Of a stretch of 64,000 nt of DNA, positions 35,516 through 47,358 are shown piece by piece. The translations under genes and the position numbers were made by a program. The notes beneath the pieces were generated by a model. That model made no database searches. It was given only the letters and a program-made list of their open reading frames with translations, and was not told the DNA's origin. The stretch's first letter is position 1; each line of letters opens with the position of its first letter. This DNA is from Blakeslea trispora (Eukaryota > Mucoromycota > Mucoromycetes > Mucorales > Choanephoraceae), in contig JAIWNE010000085.1 of the NCBI GenBank assembly GCA_025331445.1, positions 79,682-143,681 on the forward strand, read 5' to 3'.

Positions 35516-37841
35516 GTTGGATAGATAAGTAATGGCTAATGATTACCATCTTATTACCGATGTAATAAGAATCCTGTATGGTTAAATCATAAGCAAAGCA
35601 AAGCAAAGCAAAGCTCAGTCTTAAAGTTGTTAATATAAATGCTTGCTATTAATGCATCTGCTTTATCGAAAAGCGCACGTTTGGTAAAAAGAGCGTACTA
35701 AGGAGTAACGCAGCTATAGTCAGTTGTAGAACAATGAGTTTGTCCATACTTGATTAAATCCACTTTTTCTATCTTCTATCTTCTGGATCATCTTTACCTT
35801 TTGCATTGTCTCTACCTTGGTAGATTAATTCTCCTTTTGTATACAGCTACTAGCTTGGTTGTGGTGTTTACAATACCACACTCTTTTTTTTTTAATAATA
35901 ATAATAACAAAAAAAAATGTATTCGATGCGTAAATCGGTAAACCATTAAGCTTATGAATCATGTTATGAGCCAATGATTGGATAAACCTATGAAATAGCA
36001 AATGAATGATAATGATGATAGTGGCAGTAGTGGCAGTAGTGGCAGTCATTAGCTAATAGCGTCTGTCACTTTTCCAACATATGCCAATTCGACAATAAGC
36101 GATAAACAGCAGATGAACATTCAAACATAAACTTGTTTTTCTTTGTTTGCAAGATCATAAAGCATAGCCCCCCTCTAGCTTATGAGTCACCATTTGTTAC
36201 TTGCATTTCAGATCTTGAGCATTCCCAAGAGGTATAATAGCAATAATATCAATGATAGCAATAATACTGATAGTAGCACTAATACTGATAATAGCACTAA
36301 TAGCAGCAACAGCAATGATGGTAAAGATGAAAAACCAAAAAATAGTTTGAAATCATTTAATATGTGGCGTTTTATAGCAGGGGTAATGTCAATGAGATTG
36401 TTAGGGGTAGTCAAGCTGACGATCTCTAATTGCTCAAGCAATCACAACAAGACATTTATAAATAAGCATAATAATAAGTGAAAACAAAAACGAAAAAAAA
36501 AATAATGTGTTTAATTTCATTGATTTCATTGTTTTTTAGTGTTTTCATTGATTTCATTGATTTCATCGATTTCATTGTTTTTATTGACTTTAAATACTTT
36601 TATTGTAATCATTACTCTTCTATCTATTTCTTTATTTTATTACGGCTATTTACTATTGATGATGCTTTATTTAAGAGATCTAATAGCCTGAAACTTCGTA
36701 CTTTATTATTATGGCCATAGATCATCATGAACGAGGATTAAAAAAAAAAAAACAAAAGAAAAAAAAAAGAAGGAAAGTCATAGTTAGTACACATCAGTTT
36801 AGTAGAAGATATCAAGTTAGTAGACATTGCATGTACACGCACAAAGGAATAGAAAAAAAAATGGGGTTAGTAGCGTAAGCTCGCACAGCATATTCCAATA
36901 TCCTCAATGATGCTGGTCCACTATAGATGCTGGTCCATAACAATGCTGGTCCATAACAATGCTGGTCCATAACAATGCTGGTCCATAACAATGCTGATCC
37001 ACTATAGATGCTGGTTTACATTTCGACCGGTATAGAAGCGACCACGTCTTGAATACCTGCAAAGAAAAGAAAAAGGTCTTATTAGTATCCGTAATTCAGA
37101 AAGATAGCATGATTACCCGATTCACTGCACAGCATAACACCAGGTCACCGAAAAGCATCAGAGCCAAAGACCAGAGAGACCAAAAGACCAGAGAGACCAA
37201 AAGACCAGAGAGACCAAAAGACCAGAGAGACCAGAGAGCCGAGAGAGTAAGAACCAAGTCTTGAAAAGCTGCATAAAGAAAAGTTACTATCTGTGATTTC
37301 AAGAAAGATGATATAGTCACCTAGTTTTTTTTTTCTGGACAACAAAAGACGCGTCGTATCATTTGTAAGCACCAAACCAGAAGGACCAGAGAATAAGCCA
37401 AAAATACCGGAGGACCATTTTTGTCGTGATTGCAAAGTGATTCCAAAGTGATTTCAAAGATGAGCGGAATCGCGTTTGAAACAAAAGAATAACCAGAACT
37501 AGTAAACCAGGTGCTTAGTATAACAGCTTTTAGGGTGACAAAGTCAGAAATATAGGTTACATACCAAGACTTGCATTCTTGTCGTGCTTGAGAACCTGAT
37601 TTCGAAGATGAGCAACATGGCGATCGAGAGATGAGGGTAACCAGAATCACAAAAAAAAAACCGCGTAGTATAACGGCTTTTAAGGAGACACAATCAAAAG
37701 CATACAGTAGTTGCCTAACCAGACGGTTTCTTCTTCTTCGGTATACACCAGCAGTAACCACCATGAAAGATCTATAACCTATACCTATGTGCGTGTACAT
37801 GTCTATTTTACCTGATGTCTACTAATCAGAGAGAGAGAGAA

Positions 37842-37882
<41 letters not shown>

Positions 37883-38020
37883 CAAGAAAAATTCCCTCCC
37901 TCAAGCGTGGGCGGACATTGAACACCCATTTTTTTTTTCAAACGTGTCTTGAGCCCTTTCCTCCAAAGTGCGTCAACACAGTGAGAAATCGCTCTCATGG
38001 CGCATGTAGCCTCGTCGGGG
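35516..38020 (+). repeat. array A unit 4 (right end)
   Basis: Ends at CTCGTCGGGG. The right flank GTTTCAAAATTTTTGATTTC then forms a hairpin-capable motif that also flanks array B in inverse orientation. Confidence 0.95.
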
Positions 38021-40135
38021 TTTCAAAATTTTTGATTTCTAACCCCGCGCGGTCTTTAAGTATAATGAATAATCTTTGTGATGTTTGTGGGTCCATCGAA
38101 ACTGAAATGAAGTTTAGAACAAGAGCTATTGTCACACTTATCTTTCGGTAAACATATATAAAGTCAATAGAATTAAAGAAGGTTTACTAGCGGGTCTAAT
38201 CGGAGTAAGAACGGAATATCAATATTTTATAATTTGTAGTGACACAAAACAGAACTTGTCTCTGACATGGTTGCTATCAAATATTATAAGATTTATGTCT
38301 TGTACGATACGTCACTTTGACAAAACAAATATTCAGCTCTCACTTATTCTATATTCGTTTACTTGAACCATATTATTAAAAACTAGCCTTTGTGTTGTAT
38401 GCAACGTCCTTTTTAGGGACAATAACAAATTATAAAGTCAGATTAGCCATCATATCGTTAACATATATGGACATGTTGGTTAACAGTGAAATACGTTCTT
38501 ATACAAATAAACAGAGAGTAAGTTGTGTGTCAAAGTAAGGTAAACGCTCAGTTAAGATGCGGGGTCCATCATTAGTATAAATAGAGCCACAAAATGTATA
38601 TTAAATAAAGACAACTTTCTTTTGGGTCCGATTGATTTATTACTGTTATCAATTGTACCGCGAATGTCACACTTCGGTCAATCTACAAGAAATGCTGCTT
38701 TCTACCCATTACACCTAAAAAGTTACCAATAATACCCCTCAGTTTCATTAAAAATTGAAGCGCATTCAATCTGAAAAGTTTATAAGGAAGGCACGTATAT
38801 ATAATAAATGCAGACCAACTTCTACCTATCTTTTTTGACCGTCATCTGTTTTTTTCGTCTTTACTCTTTTATTGTATTTGTGTACCGTTATATTTTTGGA
38901 ATAAAACAAGATTGGCGTTCTTAAATATTGTCTGACTAAACTTGTTTTTAACATTTACATTAGTGTCAAAGTTTGATTTTTTTGTCAGTAGTAATGCTAG
39001 CACCAGCAGGTGTATATAGATGTAGTACAAGGCTTGTGACAGCAATGCTGGAGCTGTCTAACAATTTTGTTATACTCCAAGAATATAACAGGTGTTATAG
39101 GCCAAGAAATCAGGGAATTAATCAGACTAAAGATAATGTTTTATTTACTTCAAAATTGATGTGCTATTTATACTTTTCATGAAGATGATATTTCAACTGA
39201 GATTGTAAAACTTTTCTAGAGGCTTGTAGATGATTATGATAATAACAACGAATCGGATGAGAGATGAATGATGACAGTCTTGTAAAGAAGAATTACTAAA
39301 ATAGAATGATTGGCCATCTGTACCTTAAACCCAGTAACTGGTAAATTATTGGTAAGATGTCAGTCCTGACCTTGAATGAAGGTTTATCCGAATTCACTCC
39401 TAGCGAGATTTCATCCAAATATGGTATAAAAGTGTACAAAAATCTGAATAACGTACTGCAATTGGCTAAAAATTAAAAACTCTGTGTAATTCGAGTTTAG
39501 ACGGCGTTTGAGAGTCAATGGAGCTTTAAAATGAGCAAAAAACAGATTTTATTGGCTGCTATGGGTACACAGGTTTCGTCTTTTAATTTTGCGCTTGCTA
39601 TGTAATTTTTGAGTCTTAAAATCCTTTTTTTTTGCGTAGCACCAAGAAAAAGCTTGCACTTGGGTTTAAAATGACTTAGAAAAAATTAGTCACTGCGTAG
39701 AAGAAATCTGCCGCTATGTAGAAAAAAATTGCTTCTTTTTCTCTTTATTCTTTTTGGTACAATATGTTTGACTCTATGATCTTTTAACACAACACACTCA
39801 TAGCAGATCAAGTTCCTAATAACAAGCGCAAGCTCTATGTCATTTTACTGTAACAAGAAGCAGATCACTAACTTTGCTCGCTTAAACTTTCTCTAGTGAT
39901 GTCGATGCCAAGATGTGTTGGTAAGTTTGTTTTTATTACAAAAACATATCACTCACTAATACAACTTAATTACATAGACTGATATGTGTGTTATCTCGCC
40001 TATGGTCTTGATGTAAGTAATACTCTGACTAGAAAAGTTCAATTATTCACACTTTCTTTTAAGTAGATTGCTTTGAACTTTTTGTAATATCTCTGCCACT
40101 TTGAAGGTCAATTAGCAGCTCATATATACCAGATT
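38021..40135. other. inter-array sequence, no recognised gene
   Basis: AT-rich. The first ~35 bp after array A match, inverted, the left flank of array B. Beyond that only short frames without a domain. Confidence 0.5.
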
Positions 40136-40320
40136 GTCGCTAGGTATTAGATGGCTACCATTGGAAAATAGATACCAGGGTAGGAAGGATTACTTTAAGA
40201 TACTACGCAAGTAGGCTGTAGGCTCTTGTAGCCATAATTCGCATACTTTGTATCTTAAAGCAATCCTTCCTACCCTGGTATTTATTTTCCAATGGTAGCC
40301 GTCCGATACCTGGTGGCAGC
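40136..40320. mobile_element. hairpin MITE (foldback)
   Basis: Two ~51-bp inverted arms, 40153-40204 and 40250-40300 (GGCTACCATTGGAAAATA...; TACCAGGGTAGGAAGGAT), nearly perfect, separated by 45 bp. Weaker pairing continues outwards (GTCGCTAGGTATTAGAT with ATACCTGGTGGCAGC). No coding. Class unknown; no clear target duplication. Confidence 0.75.
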
Positions 40321-41039
40321 TAAGTTTTTTTTAAATCTTTAATCCAATAAAAAACTATATTTTCTATGTAACCATTCAATTCTAAATGAAGTATCTAGTC
40401 CCCCATCACCCCCATTGAGTCTAATCCATATTAGGCCTATTTCAACCCATATTTGGCTTGTTCCAAAAAAGGAATCTAAGAAAGTCCCGACGTTACACAG
40501 CTGGGTCCCAAAAACTTCGCTGGCAGTGTTGAATGTCAAATGAAACAAGCTGAAGTCGAATTAGAGAATGATTGTGGATTCATAAGTGGTTAAATAATTG
40601 ATCCGTACTGTATGAATATAACAACAGGCACAAAATATAATAAAGTTTAAAGACGAGTAAAGTCGATTAGAACCAGAACGGTCAAAAAAGATAGATATGA
40701 ATCTGATCCGCGTTTATTTCAAATATGTGCCTTGTATTTATACTTTTTACGATGACTGAGTAACAATCCTTAATTTAACTGAGTGACATGGACAATAGCT
40801 TATTTTTGGTGTAATGGATAAAGAGTGAGTACCTCTTGTGTATAAACCATAATTCACTGTTTGTGCTTCAATCCAAGTGTACTTGATGCAAATGAAGTGT
40901 GATCCAATCCTTTATTTTAGATTGAGCTTAGATGTCAATTAAGCTATAGCCAGTTATAACTGTAGAGCTGTGAACACGTTTAGGTCTGTATTATAACTCA
41001 GATAGGGTAGAATGTAGGCTGTATACAACACATTTCAAA
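40321..41039. other. AT-rich spacer
   Basis: No gene or repeat recognised. Confidence 0.45.
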
Positions 41040-43300
41040 ATGAAAGGAGTTCCTGCTTTAAGAGGCATATTAGAAAAGGACGACTTCATTTGCAAAACAG
41101 ATTTAAAAGATGCCTACGTCGTAATTCCAATTCACCAACAGTCTCGTCAGTTTTTGACGCGTCACCATCAAAGAACTGTTCACCAGTACAAGACCTTGGT
41201 CTTTGACTCAGCGTGACCCCAAGGGTTTCCAGCAAACTCATGCGGTTCGCACTAGAAATTTTAAGAAAGGAAGGCGTTCGTATAGTATATTGCTTAGACG
41301 ACATTTGTCTACTAAAAAAAGCCAAAAAAAGTTCTCGAGTTAACAAAGAGAGTAATATTAACTCAGAAGCATTACATTTCTCCATAAATAAAGTAAAAAT
41401 GGTTTCACACCTTTATGAACTCAAGATTTCCAAGGATTCAATTCAACACAAAGAGGGTTTTTATCAGAGTTCGTCAAGCCAAGATACAAAAGGTCATTCA
41501 CCAAATCAAACAGAGCTTGAGACCAGACCACCAATACAGCTGTCGTTGGTTTGCAGGACTTTTGGGAGAAATAACTTCTGTAATTCCAGCAATAGGAGAA
41601 GCGCTTTTTCACATTCTCTATCTACAGAGAGACCTCTCTCACAGCTTGGGTCTTCACCATCAATATTGGAACGGAAGATTCCACTTGAGTCTTCCAGCTA
41701 ATACATAACTACAACGGTGGCTGACATTTGCACTGAAAAAGAATTGTCTCCTTATCCGAACTCTACCATTGACACATTCAAGCCTAACGATACACACGGA
41801 TTCATCCGGCACGGGTTGGTGAGTGTCGTCAAAAGACATGAAGATACTCAGTTTCTCGACCAAGAAAGAAAAGCTAACATCTATAAATGCCTGAAAGCTA
41901 CAAGCAATTTATTTCGCTTTAAAGCTTCATGCCAAGAAATTTTAAGGAAAAACGACAGAAGTATTTCCAGACAACAAGATGGCGTTAAGATATACCACCA
42001 AGTTAGGAAGAATTTCTTTGTCTTTGTTTTAAAAGCTATCCGTGATGATACAAGATCTTTTCAACGCTTACAAGTTGAAACCTACGAATCACCACATCCC
42101 AGAATTGAAGAATGTAACGGCCTACTAATTGAGCAAAGTACAGAAAAAGCTCCTTTACGATGCAGTCTTATTGCAGAAGACAATTCAGCTGATCCAACGA
42201 ACTTGGGGTTCTCTGACGACGAATGCGTTTGCATCACGGCAAACTAAAAAGCTGCTAATGGTTTGGAGCTTGAGGCGGGATCCAGATGTCCAAACGACGG
42301 ATGCTATTCACCAATAATGGCTTTTATCTATTTTTACCGTGAAAGCTAGTTCCAAGAGTTCTACAGAAGTTGAAACGAGAGATAATCCAATCTGCAGTGC
42401 TGATGTTCTCTTAATGGTCAACGCAGCACTGGTTTATCATGTTGCTCCAGATGGAATAGCTGTCCTCTCTTTTAATGTTCATATGGAAAAGAAACGAATA
42501 ATTGCTTAGAGATTGTTCTGAAAAAACGCATTTTTGAGGAATCAACCAGCTTATTAGAGAAAAGTCAGCGAAACAAAACCTGTAAATATTATGTTTTGAA
42601 ATGAAAAAATGGACTACCTGGTGTAACGAACAAGTTTCCTAGGTTAACCCAACAGCCTACGGTCCTTTAGCCGTCCTCAAATTTCTTACTGTCAACAATA
42701 CATAAGCTTGTTTCACTCTGAATGAATACCGCTCCTCGAATGCATCAGCTTTTCGAATCTTGACCCCCTGAAAAACGCCTATTGCTAAAGTCAATTTCTT
42801 TCGGTCAAAGAAACACCAAGAAGTCAAGATTTCTACTACCTCCCGACTACAGACATGGGATATAGATGTTATTGTGTCATACATCTTGGATCATTATTTT
42901 ACTATTTAAGACATTTTCTTGTATGGCTTGCAACAAAAAACTCTTCTCCTTTTTTGCCTCTCAACCATAGTCCGTTCTTGATTAGACATAGACCGCCTTT
43001 GGTTTAGGGATGTCTTCTTCGATTTGTCTCAAGCAAATCCTACATCCCTCACTCTTCATTTCTGTGAAGGAAAAAAAGTCCAAGTCAAGACTGTTCAATT
43101 AGACTCCAACTGAAGTTGAAGAACTCTGTCCTGTACAAACTGCCTACCAATTCACCGAAAAATCTCCTTCTCTTCAGATTTCTTTACCTCTTGATCACAA
43201 TTACTTCCTTGACTACAACGAAGAATCTGACAAGATCAATTTCATACGTCCATCAACTCTCTAAACGTGAATAAGAACTTCAATGAAGAGGGCTGGTATA
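41040..43300 (+). pseudogene. DIRS/Ngaro-type retroelement relic (RT, RNase H, tyrosine recombinase)
   Basis: Order of domains: reverse transcriptase from 41040 (KTDLKDAYVVIPIHQQSRQF; YCLDDICLL near 41285), RNase H (IHTDSSGTGW near 41790-41820; DNKMALRYTTKLGR near 41970), connection region (DAVLLQKTIQLIQRTWGSL; NAFASRQTKKL near 42215), then LVPRVLQKLKRE near 42345. A YR-like C-terminus follows near 42660-42900: VLKFLTVNN, FTLNEYRSSNASAFRIL, SRLQTWDIDVIVSYI. This RT-RH-YR order is characteristic of tyrosine-recombinase retrotransposons. The frame changes many times and stops are frequent, so it is dead. No split direct or inverted repeats were recognised around it, so DIRS versus Ngaro cannot be decided. 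Confidence 0.78.
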
Positions 43301-43830
43301 GATACGGAGGTCTAAAAACCACATTCGTTTCATTCAGCCTCAAGTACAAAAGCAGTTGAACAAGGGTTCTTCATGGAAGAAGCGAAGTAGCATGCAAACT
43401 GAAGTATTCACTCAAACACCTGTAAAAAGCACTATTAAAAACCTCTTACTTAACAAGACACAAGTACTCAAGTAGCCAATTCAATTTATTCAACAGAAAA
43501 CCGCATCACATTGGAGGTCGGAGTCGAGCCAACAAGAATTGTTTTAGAAGCGACAAACAATACCAAAGTTGATGAGACAAAGACTAAAAGTATGATGCGC
43601 GCCCGCTCCTCTTCTTTTTGGTCTCGTCTTTTCTCGTGACTTCTTATGATTCTCAGGTCTTATCATTCCTTCCCCTAAAATATATTAAGTGGATTACCTA
43701 TGATGTTTAGTACGGAAGATATGAAGGAAAAGGGATGGTTTATTTCCTGACGTATTTATATGAAACCAAAGTGTAACTCAGAGAGCATGTACCATGTTTT
43801 TAGTCTCCGTCTAATCAACTTTGGTGTTTT
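43301..43830. other. decayed tail of the DIRS-type relic or spacer
   Basis: Possible last traces of the recombinase; no clear motif. Confidence 0.4.
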
Positions 43831-43833
43831 TAT

Positions 43834-44180
43834 TATTTTTTTAAAATCGACAAAATTTGGCGTAAATTGTGTTGGCCTAAACTGTGTAGGGGTAAATCTA
43901 ATTTTTAAAAATTAATTTTTTATTTTTGTTTTTGTTTTTGTTTTTGTTTTTTCATTCATCTTGGGTTCATAATGTAAACTACTCCAAATTGAATGAAACT
44001 TGTATGAAAAGATAGCGCTATTTTTGCCTTACTATTTGGTTATTTTATCTTTGATTTTTGATCAAGATCAAGTGAAAATAAAAATAAAAATAAAAAATTA
44101 ATTCTTGAAATTTAAATTTACCCCTACACAGTTTAGGCCAACACAATTTACGCCAAATTTTGTCGATTTTAAAAAAAAAA
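43834..44180. mobile_element. foldback MITE with ~60-100 bp inverted repeats
   Basis: AAAATCGACAAAATTTGGCG at 43843 onward is repeated inverted up to about 44170. The match continues through GTAAATTGTGTTGGCCTAAA and CTGTGTAGGGGTAAAT, then less perfectly through the TTTTTG / AAAATA pentamer and hexamer runs. The centre (about 43970-44060) is unique. No ORF. Outer ends are AT homopolymers, so the target duplication is obscure. Confidence 0.85.
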
Positions 44181-44434
44181 ATAACATAGTTTAAAAAATT
44201 CAGAAAAAAAATACTGGCAGGGGTGCAAAAAAGAAAACATCATTTAGGCTTGTTTTGAGAACATCGCTTGTTAAGAAACAGAAGAGACGCAAACAAATGC
44301 TTCTTTTAGGAGCATCTTTGGATGGGGGGGATTAAGTACCGATAGTATGCGGTTATATGAAGGCCTCCTCTTTTCGAAACGTCAATGAAAGAGGTCGTTT
44401 TCTCATGCCGATTGGAATTTAGGTTTGTCTTTCT

Positions 44435-44902
44435 TTGAAAAGATCTATTCTAAAATGTTGCTTCTCTTTTCTAGTATCACTCTATGAATTAGGCCTCCTT
44501 ATGATTATCCTTATCAATCAGCTCATCCCTCAACCGACTATAAGTTTTGTCTTACTATCAGTTTACCAGTTGGTCTGTTGCTTCATCTATCAACTGGGTC
44601 ATTTACCTGTTCTTTTAGCACTCGATTATACAATCTATCTTGTTGTCTATCATCTAAATTCACAAACTATTTACCAAGCTCTCTATCTTGCTGTCTATCT
44701 TGCTGTCTATCTTGCTGTCTATCATACAGTTTCCAAGTTAGCTTGTCGTTTGTTTCATCAATCTGTTCATCTACCACTCTATTCTGAAGTCTATTTAACT
44801 ATCTATCCTATGATCTGTCAAATGGACTATCATTTAGTGTATCTGTTAGTCTGTCAAATGCTCTGTCAGTTATACTATTCACTGGTCTGTGACACAACAT
44901 GA
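44435..44902 (+). repeat. degenerate CTRTCTAT microsatellite region
   Basis: Dense degenerate repeats of CTGTCTATCTTG and relatives, clearest at 44685-44725. They hold open a long frame rich in Leu/Tyr/Val that is an effect of the repeat. Confidence 0.65.
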
Positions 44903-45398
44903 TGTGTGAATTGTAGTCTAGACTTTAACTTGAAATTATCATTGAATTATCTTATAAAACCATGCATCTTATAACACTCTTTGGATTTTTAATGATAAAG
45001 CGGTGTTTAAATGGTGGAAATTTTGAAAAGAAAAATCAAGGCTTATAAAGCTCAAGACTGGAGGCACTGTAAAACAGATGTTTTTACGTCCCCCCCCTCC
45101 CATATAAATCAAGTATGTATGGGTCTATAGAAATACTAAATAATATCATTAACTTGGGTCAACGAGCTTTTTTATCCTACACAACAAGTGAAGTTTTGAT
45201 CTCATGTATTGCAAAGCCTTTTTTTTTTAGTCAAGTAAAATTTGATCATTGTTTAACATTATAGAACTTGGTTATTAAATAGTTCCTGACATCTAGAACC
45301 AATAAGAGAGTTAATTACAACCCAAGTTAAGAAAAGAAAGTGATTCTTATCATCATGTACAAGGAGTGGGAATCACTATGCATTTGATATAGCAGTAG

Positions 45399-45399
<1 letters not shown>

Positions 45400-45430
<31 letters not shown>
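45400..45430. repeat. (TG)15 microsatellite
   Basis: Uninterrupted TG dinucleotide run. Confidence 0.95.
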
Positions 45431-45431
<1 letters not shown>

Positions 45432-47358
45432 GATGAAAGAATAAAAATCAAGACAATGAAAATAAAGAACAATAGATCAAAGAAATCAAATGGGAGAATA
45501 AATTGTTCAATTTCCTTTTTTTGGGTTGTTATTCCATTGCTGTTTATGATTTTCATTGTCTCTGCTTTTAATCCAAAATAACTTATCAAGCCAATAATTA
45601 TACGCTCTTGTAGAGTTCACTTGTTTAGTCGATACAAAACACACACTTCTCTGACCCTTCATGTTTAAGCAAGACAGCAAAGCTTAGACTTCGTTGTAGC
45701 TTGTGTCTTTTAAACAAGTCGTCTGGCTTATTCAGTACTTGTGGTGCTGTTATTATGATAACAATCAATGCTACACACAATGTATCTATACTGAGTGAAC
45801 TAGGTAATGTGATAGCTCATACTGATGGATGGTAAGAAGCCACTACTCTGATACAAAAAGTACTATACTTAGTTTGCTATACAGTCTTCTTGATTAATTC
45901 TTTATTTCATTCTCTTGATACATCCAACAAGAGTCATACGATAGCTAAGGTACTTGTTCATTTTGAATCCGATGCTTACATTATCATTCTTTGACTAAAA
46001 GTCTCAATATCTTATCACACGATGTATATCCACCAGTCAGGGATGTCTAGACAGCTAGAGTGTTTTTTACTCATTATCAGACATGACCAAATACTCCTTA
46101 GTCAGTCTTCAGCTGGATTGCCAATGATCCAATACTTACTGTCAATTCTTTTTATCTCTCTATCTGCTTTTCTTGTAAAAGCATCAACATACAATGGCTT
46201 GTCCTGATTATCATTCAACTTCCCTGTCTCTCATTTATTTTTCCACCTCTGCCTTTTCCTGTCGTTTGTCTTTTTTTACTTGTTGTCACAGTCAGTGCAT
46301 TTTAGCAAATTGTTTATTGAGCTGACATGTTGCCATCTCAACACTTGCATCTTGCATCTTGCATCTCGACATTTCCGACTTGACACTTTTAGTCTTACCT
46401 AAGCTATGTTTATATGAAATCCACTTGCCTTCGTATCCTTCAGACTACATAATGGTAACATATGTTCCAGTGTTCATGCACAAAATACCAAGTCGTGATG
46501 TATCATAATCTGTCTGTACGCTTTTCATCACACGTTTTCGAGTAAAAAGCATATCGCCATCTCGACATCTCGCCATCTCCCAAGTGCTAAAGTTGACACA
46601 GTCACTATTATAAGCCTCATAGTCTTGTCAAGTAGAGCTTTTGATATTGGTTACAGCTGATAGGTTACTGGATGAAGAGAAGTAAGCACCAATTTGTGCA
46701 TAGCAGCAGGTTTAGTTTTCAAATAATAGTTAATGTAGCTAAATTCCAGCTCCGATAGTGTAGTGCAAGTATACACCGATGTGTACATGCGCGAGTGAAA
46801 GAAGTGGAGCCAATGCACTCAGCTGTGTTCTTTCACAGCCTCGATAAACGTGTAACAGTACAGAAATTAAACCTTGCTTTGCTAGTGTATCAGCAAATTG
46901 GTATGTGATATCCAGCACTCCAATGTTTACATGCTCAGCTTACATGTAGATCTGAATTTGTCTGATTCAAATCTATTCTCTTTTGTTTTTATTTGTGACA
47001 GCTTGAACTTTATTTAGTAAAATGATTTTGATACAAATAGCACTGAAAGGGTACATACTTAAAGGTTTATAATGAAATAGTTTTTTAACAGTAATTTGCT
47101 AGTATTTCAAATGAGATAAAAAGATATTAAAACTGGTTGTAATGACTATTCCGCCTTTTGATACTGTCAAGATTGATTTGGGTAATTTCTGATTGCTTAG
47201 GTTTTTCATAAATTAAGAGCCAGTCAACTCAGATCCTAACAACCAAATGTACTTGTAGGGCCATTTGACACTTTTAAAGAAGTAATGCGTAAAAACAGAT
47301 GTCATGAAAATAAGATTAATATTTGTGAGACTATGGTTGAGTAAGATAAACCTATGTA
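45431..47358. other. no recognised gene
   Basis: AT-rich sequence with short triplicate CATCTTG motifs near 46345-46370. Ends at the TA (47357-47358) of the next element. Confidence 0.45.

Larger units (their letters stand above)
27961..38020 (+). repeat. macrosatellite array A: four ~2,518-bp units
   Basis: Four head-to-tail units starting at 27961, 30479, 32998 and 35516 with the motif GTTGGATAGATAAG. They are almost identical; visible differences are homopolymer lengths (for example the C-run near 28612 versus 33651). Each contains in order: a (GCAAA) run, T-rich region, GGCAGTAGT triplicate, a 99-residue ORF, TGATTTCAT repeats, A-runs, a 17-bp ATGCTGGTCCATAACA minisatellite, a GACCAGAGAGACCAAAA minisatellite, a CTTCTTCTTCGG run, GA-repeat and a ~30-nt A-run, then a GC-richer end CCTCGTCGGGG. 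The last unit lacks the 14-bp junction TACCATATAAAAGA. Homologous to array B in opposite orientation. No protein domain recognised. Confidence 0.97.

Noticed and set aside
27961..38020. rDNA or intergenic spacer repeat
   Set aside because: No 18S, 5.8S, 28S or 5S sequence was recognised in any unit on either strand.
27961..38020. CRISPR-like or phage-type array
   Set aside because: Units are 2.5 kb, contain no short direct repeat-spacer pattern, and the genome is eukaryotic.
38021..38050. tRNA-like B box beside array A
   Set aside because: The hairpin-capable flank lacks a proper GGTTCRANNCC box and no A box or cloverleaf fits.
44435..44902. 155-codon open frame rich in Leu, Tyr and Val
   Set aside because: The frame follows degenerate CTRTCTAT repeats with no domain; the reading frame is held open by the repeat.
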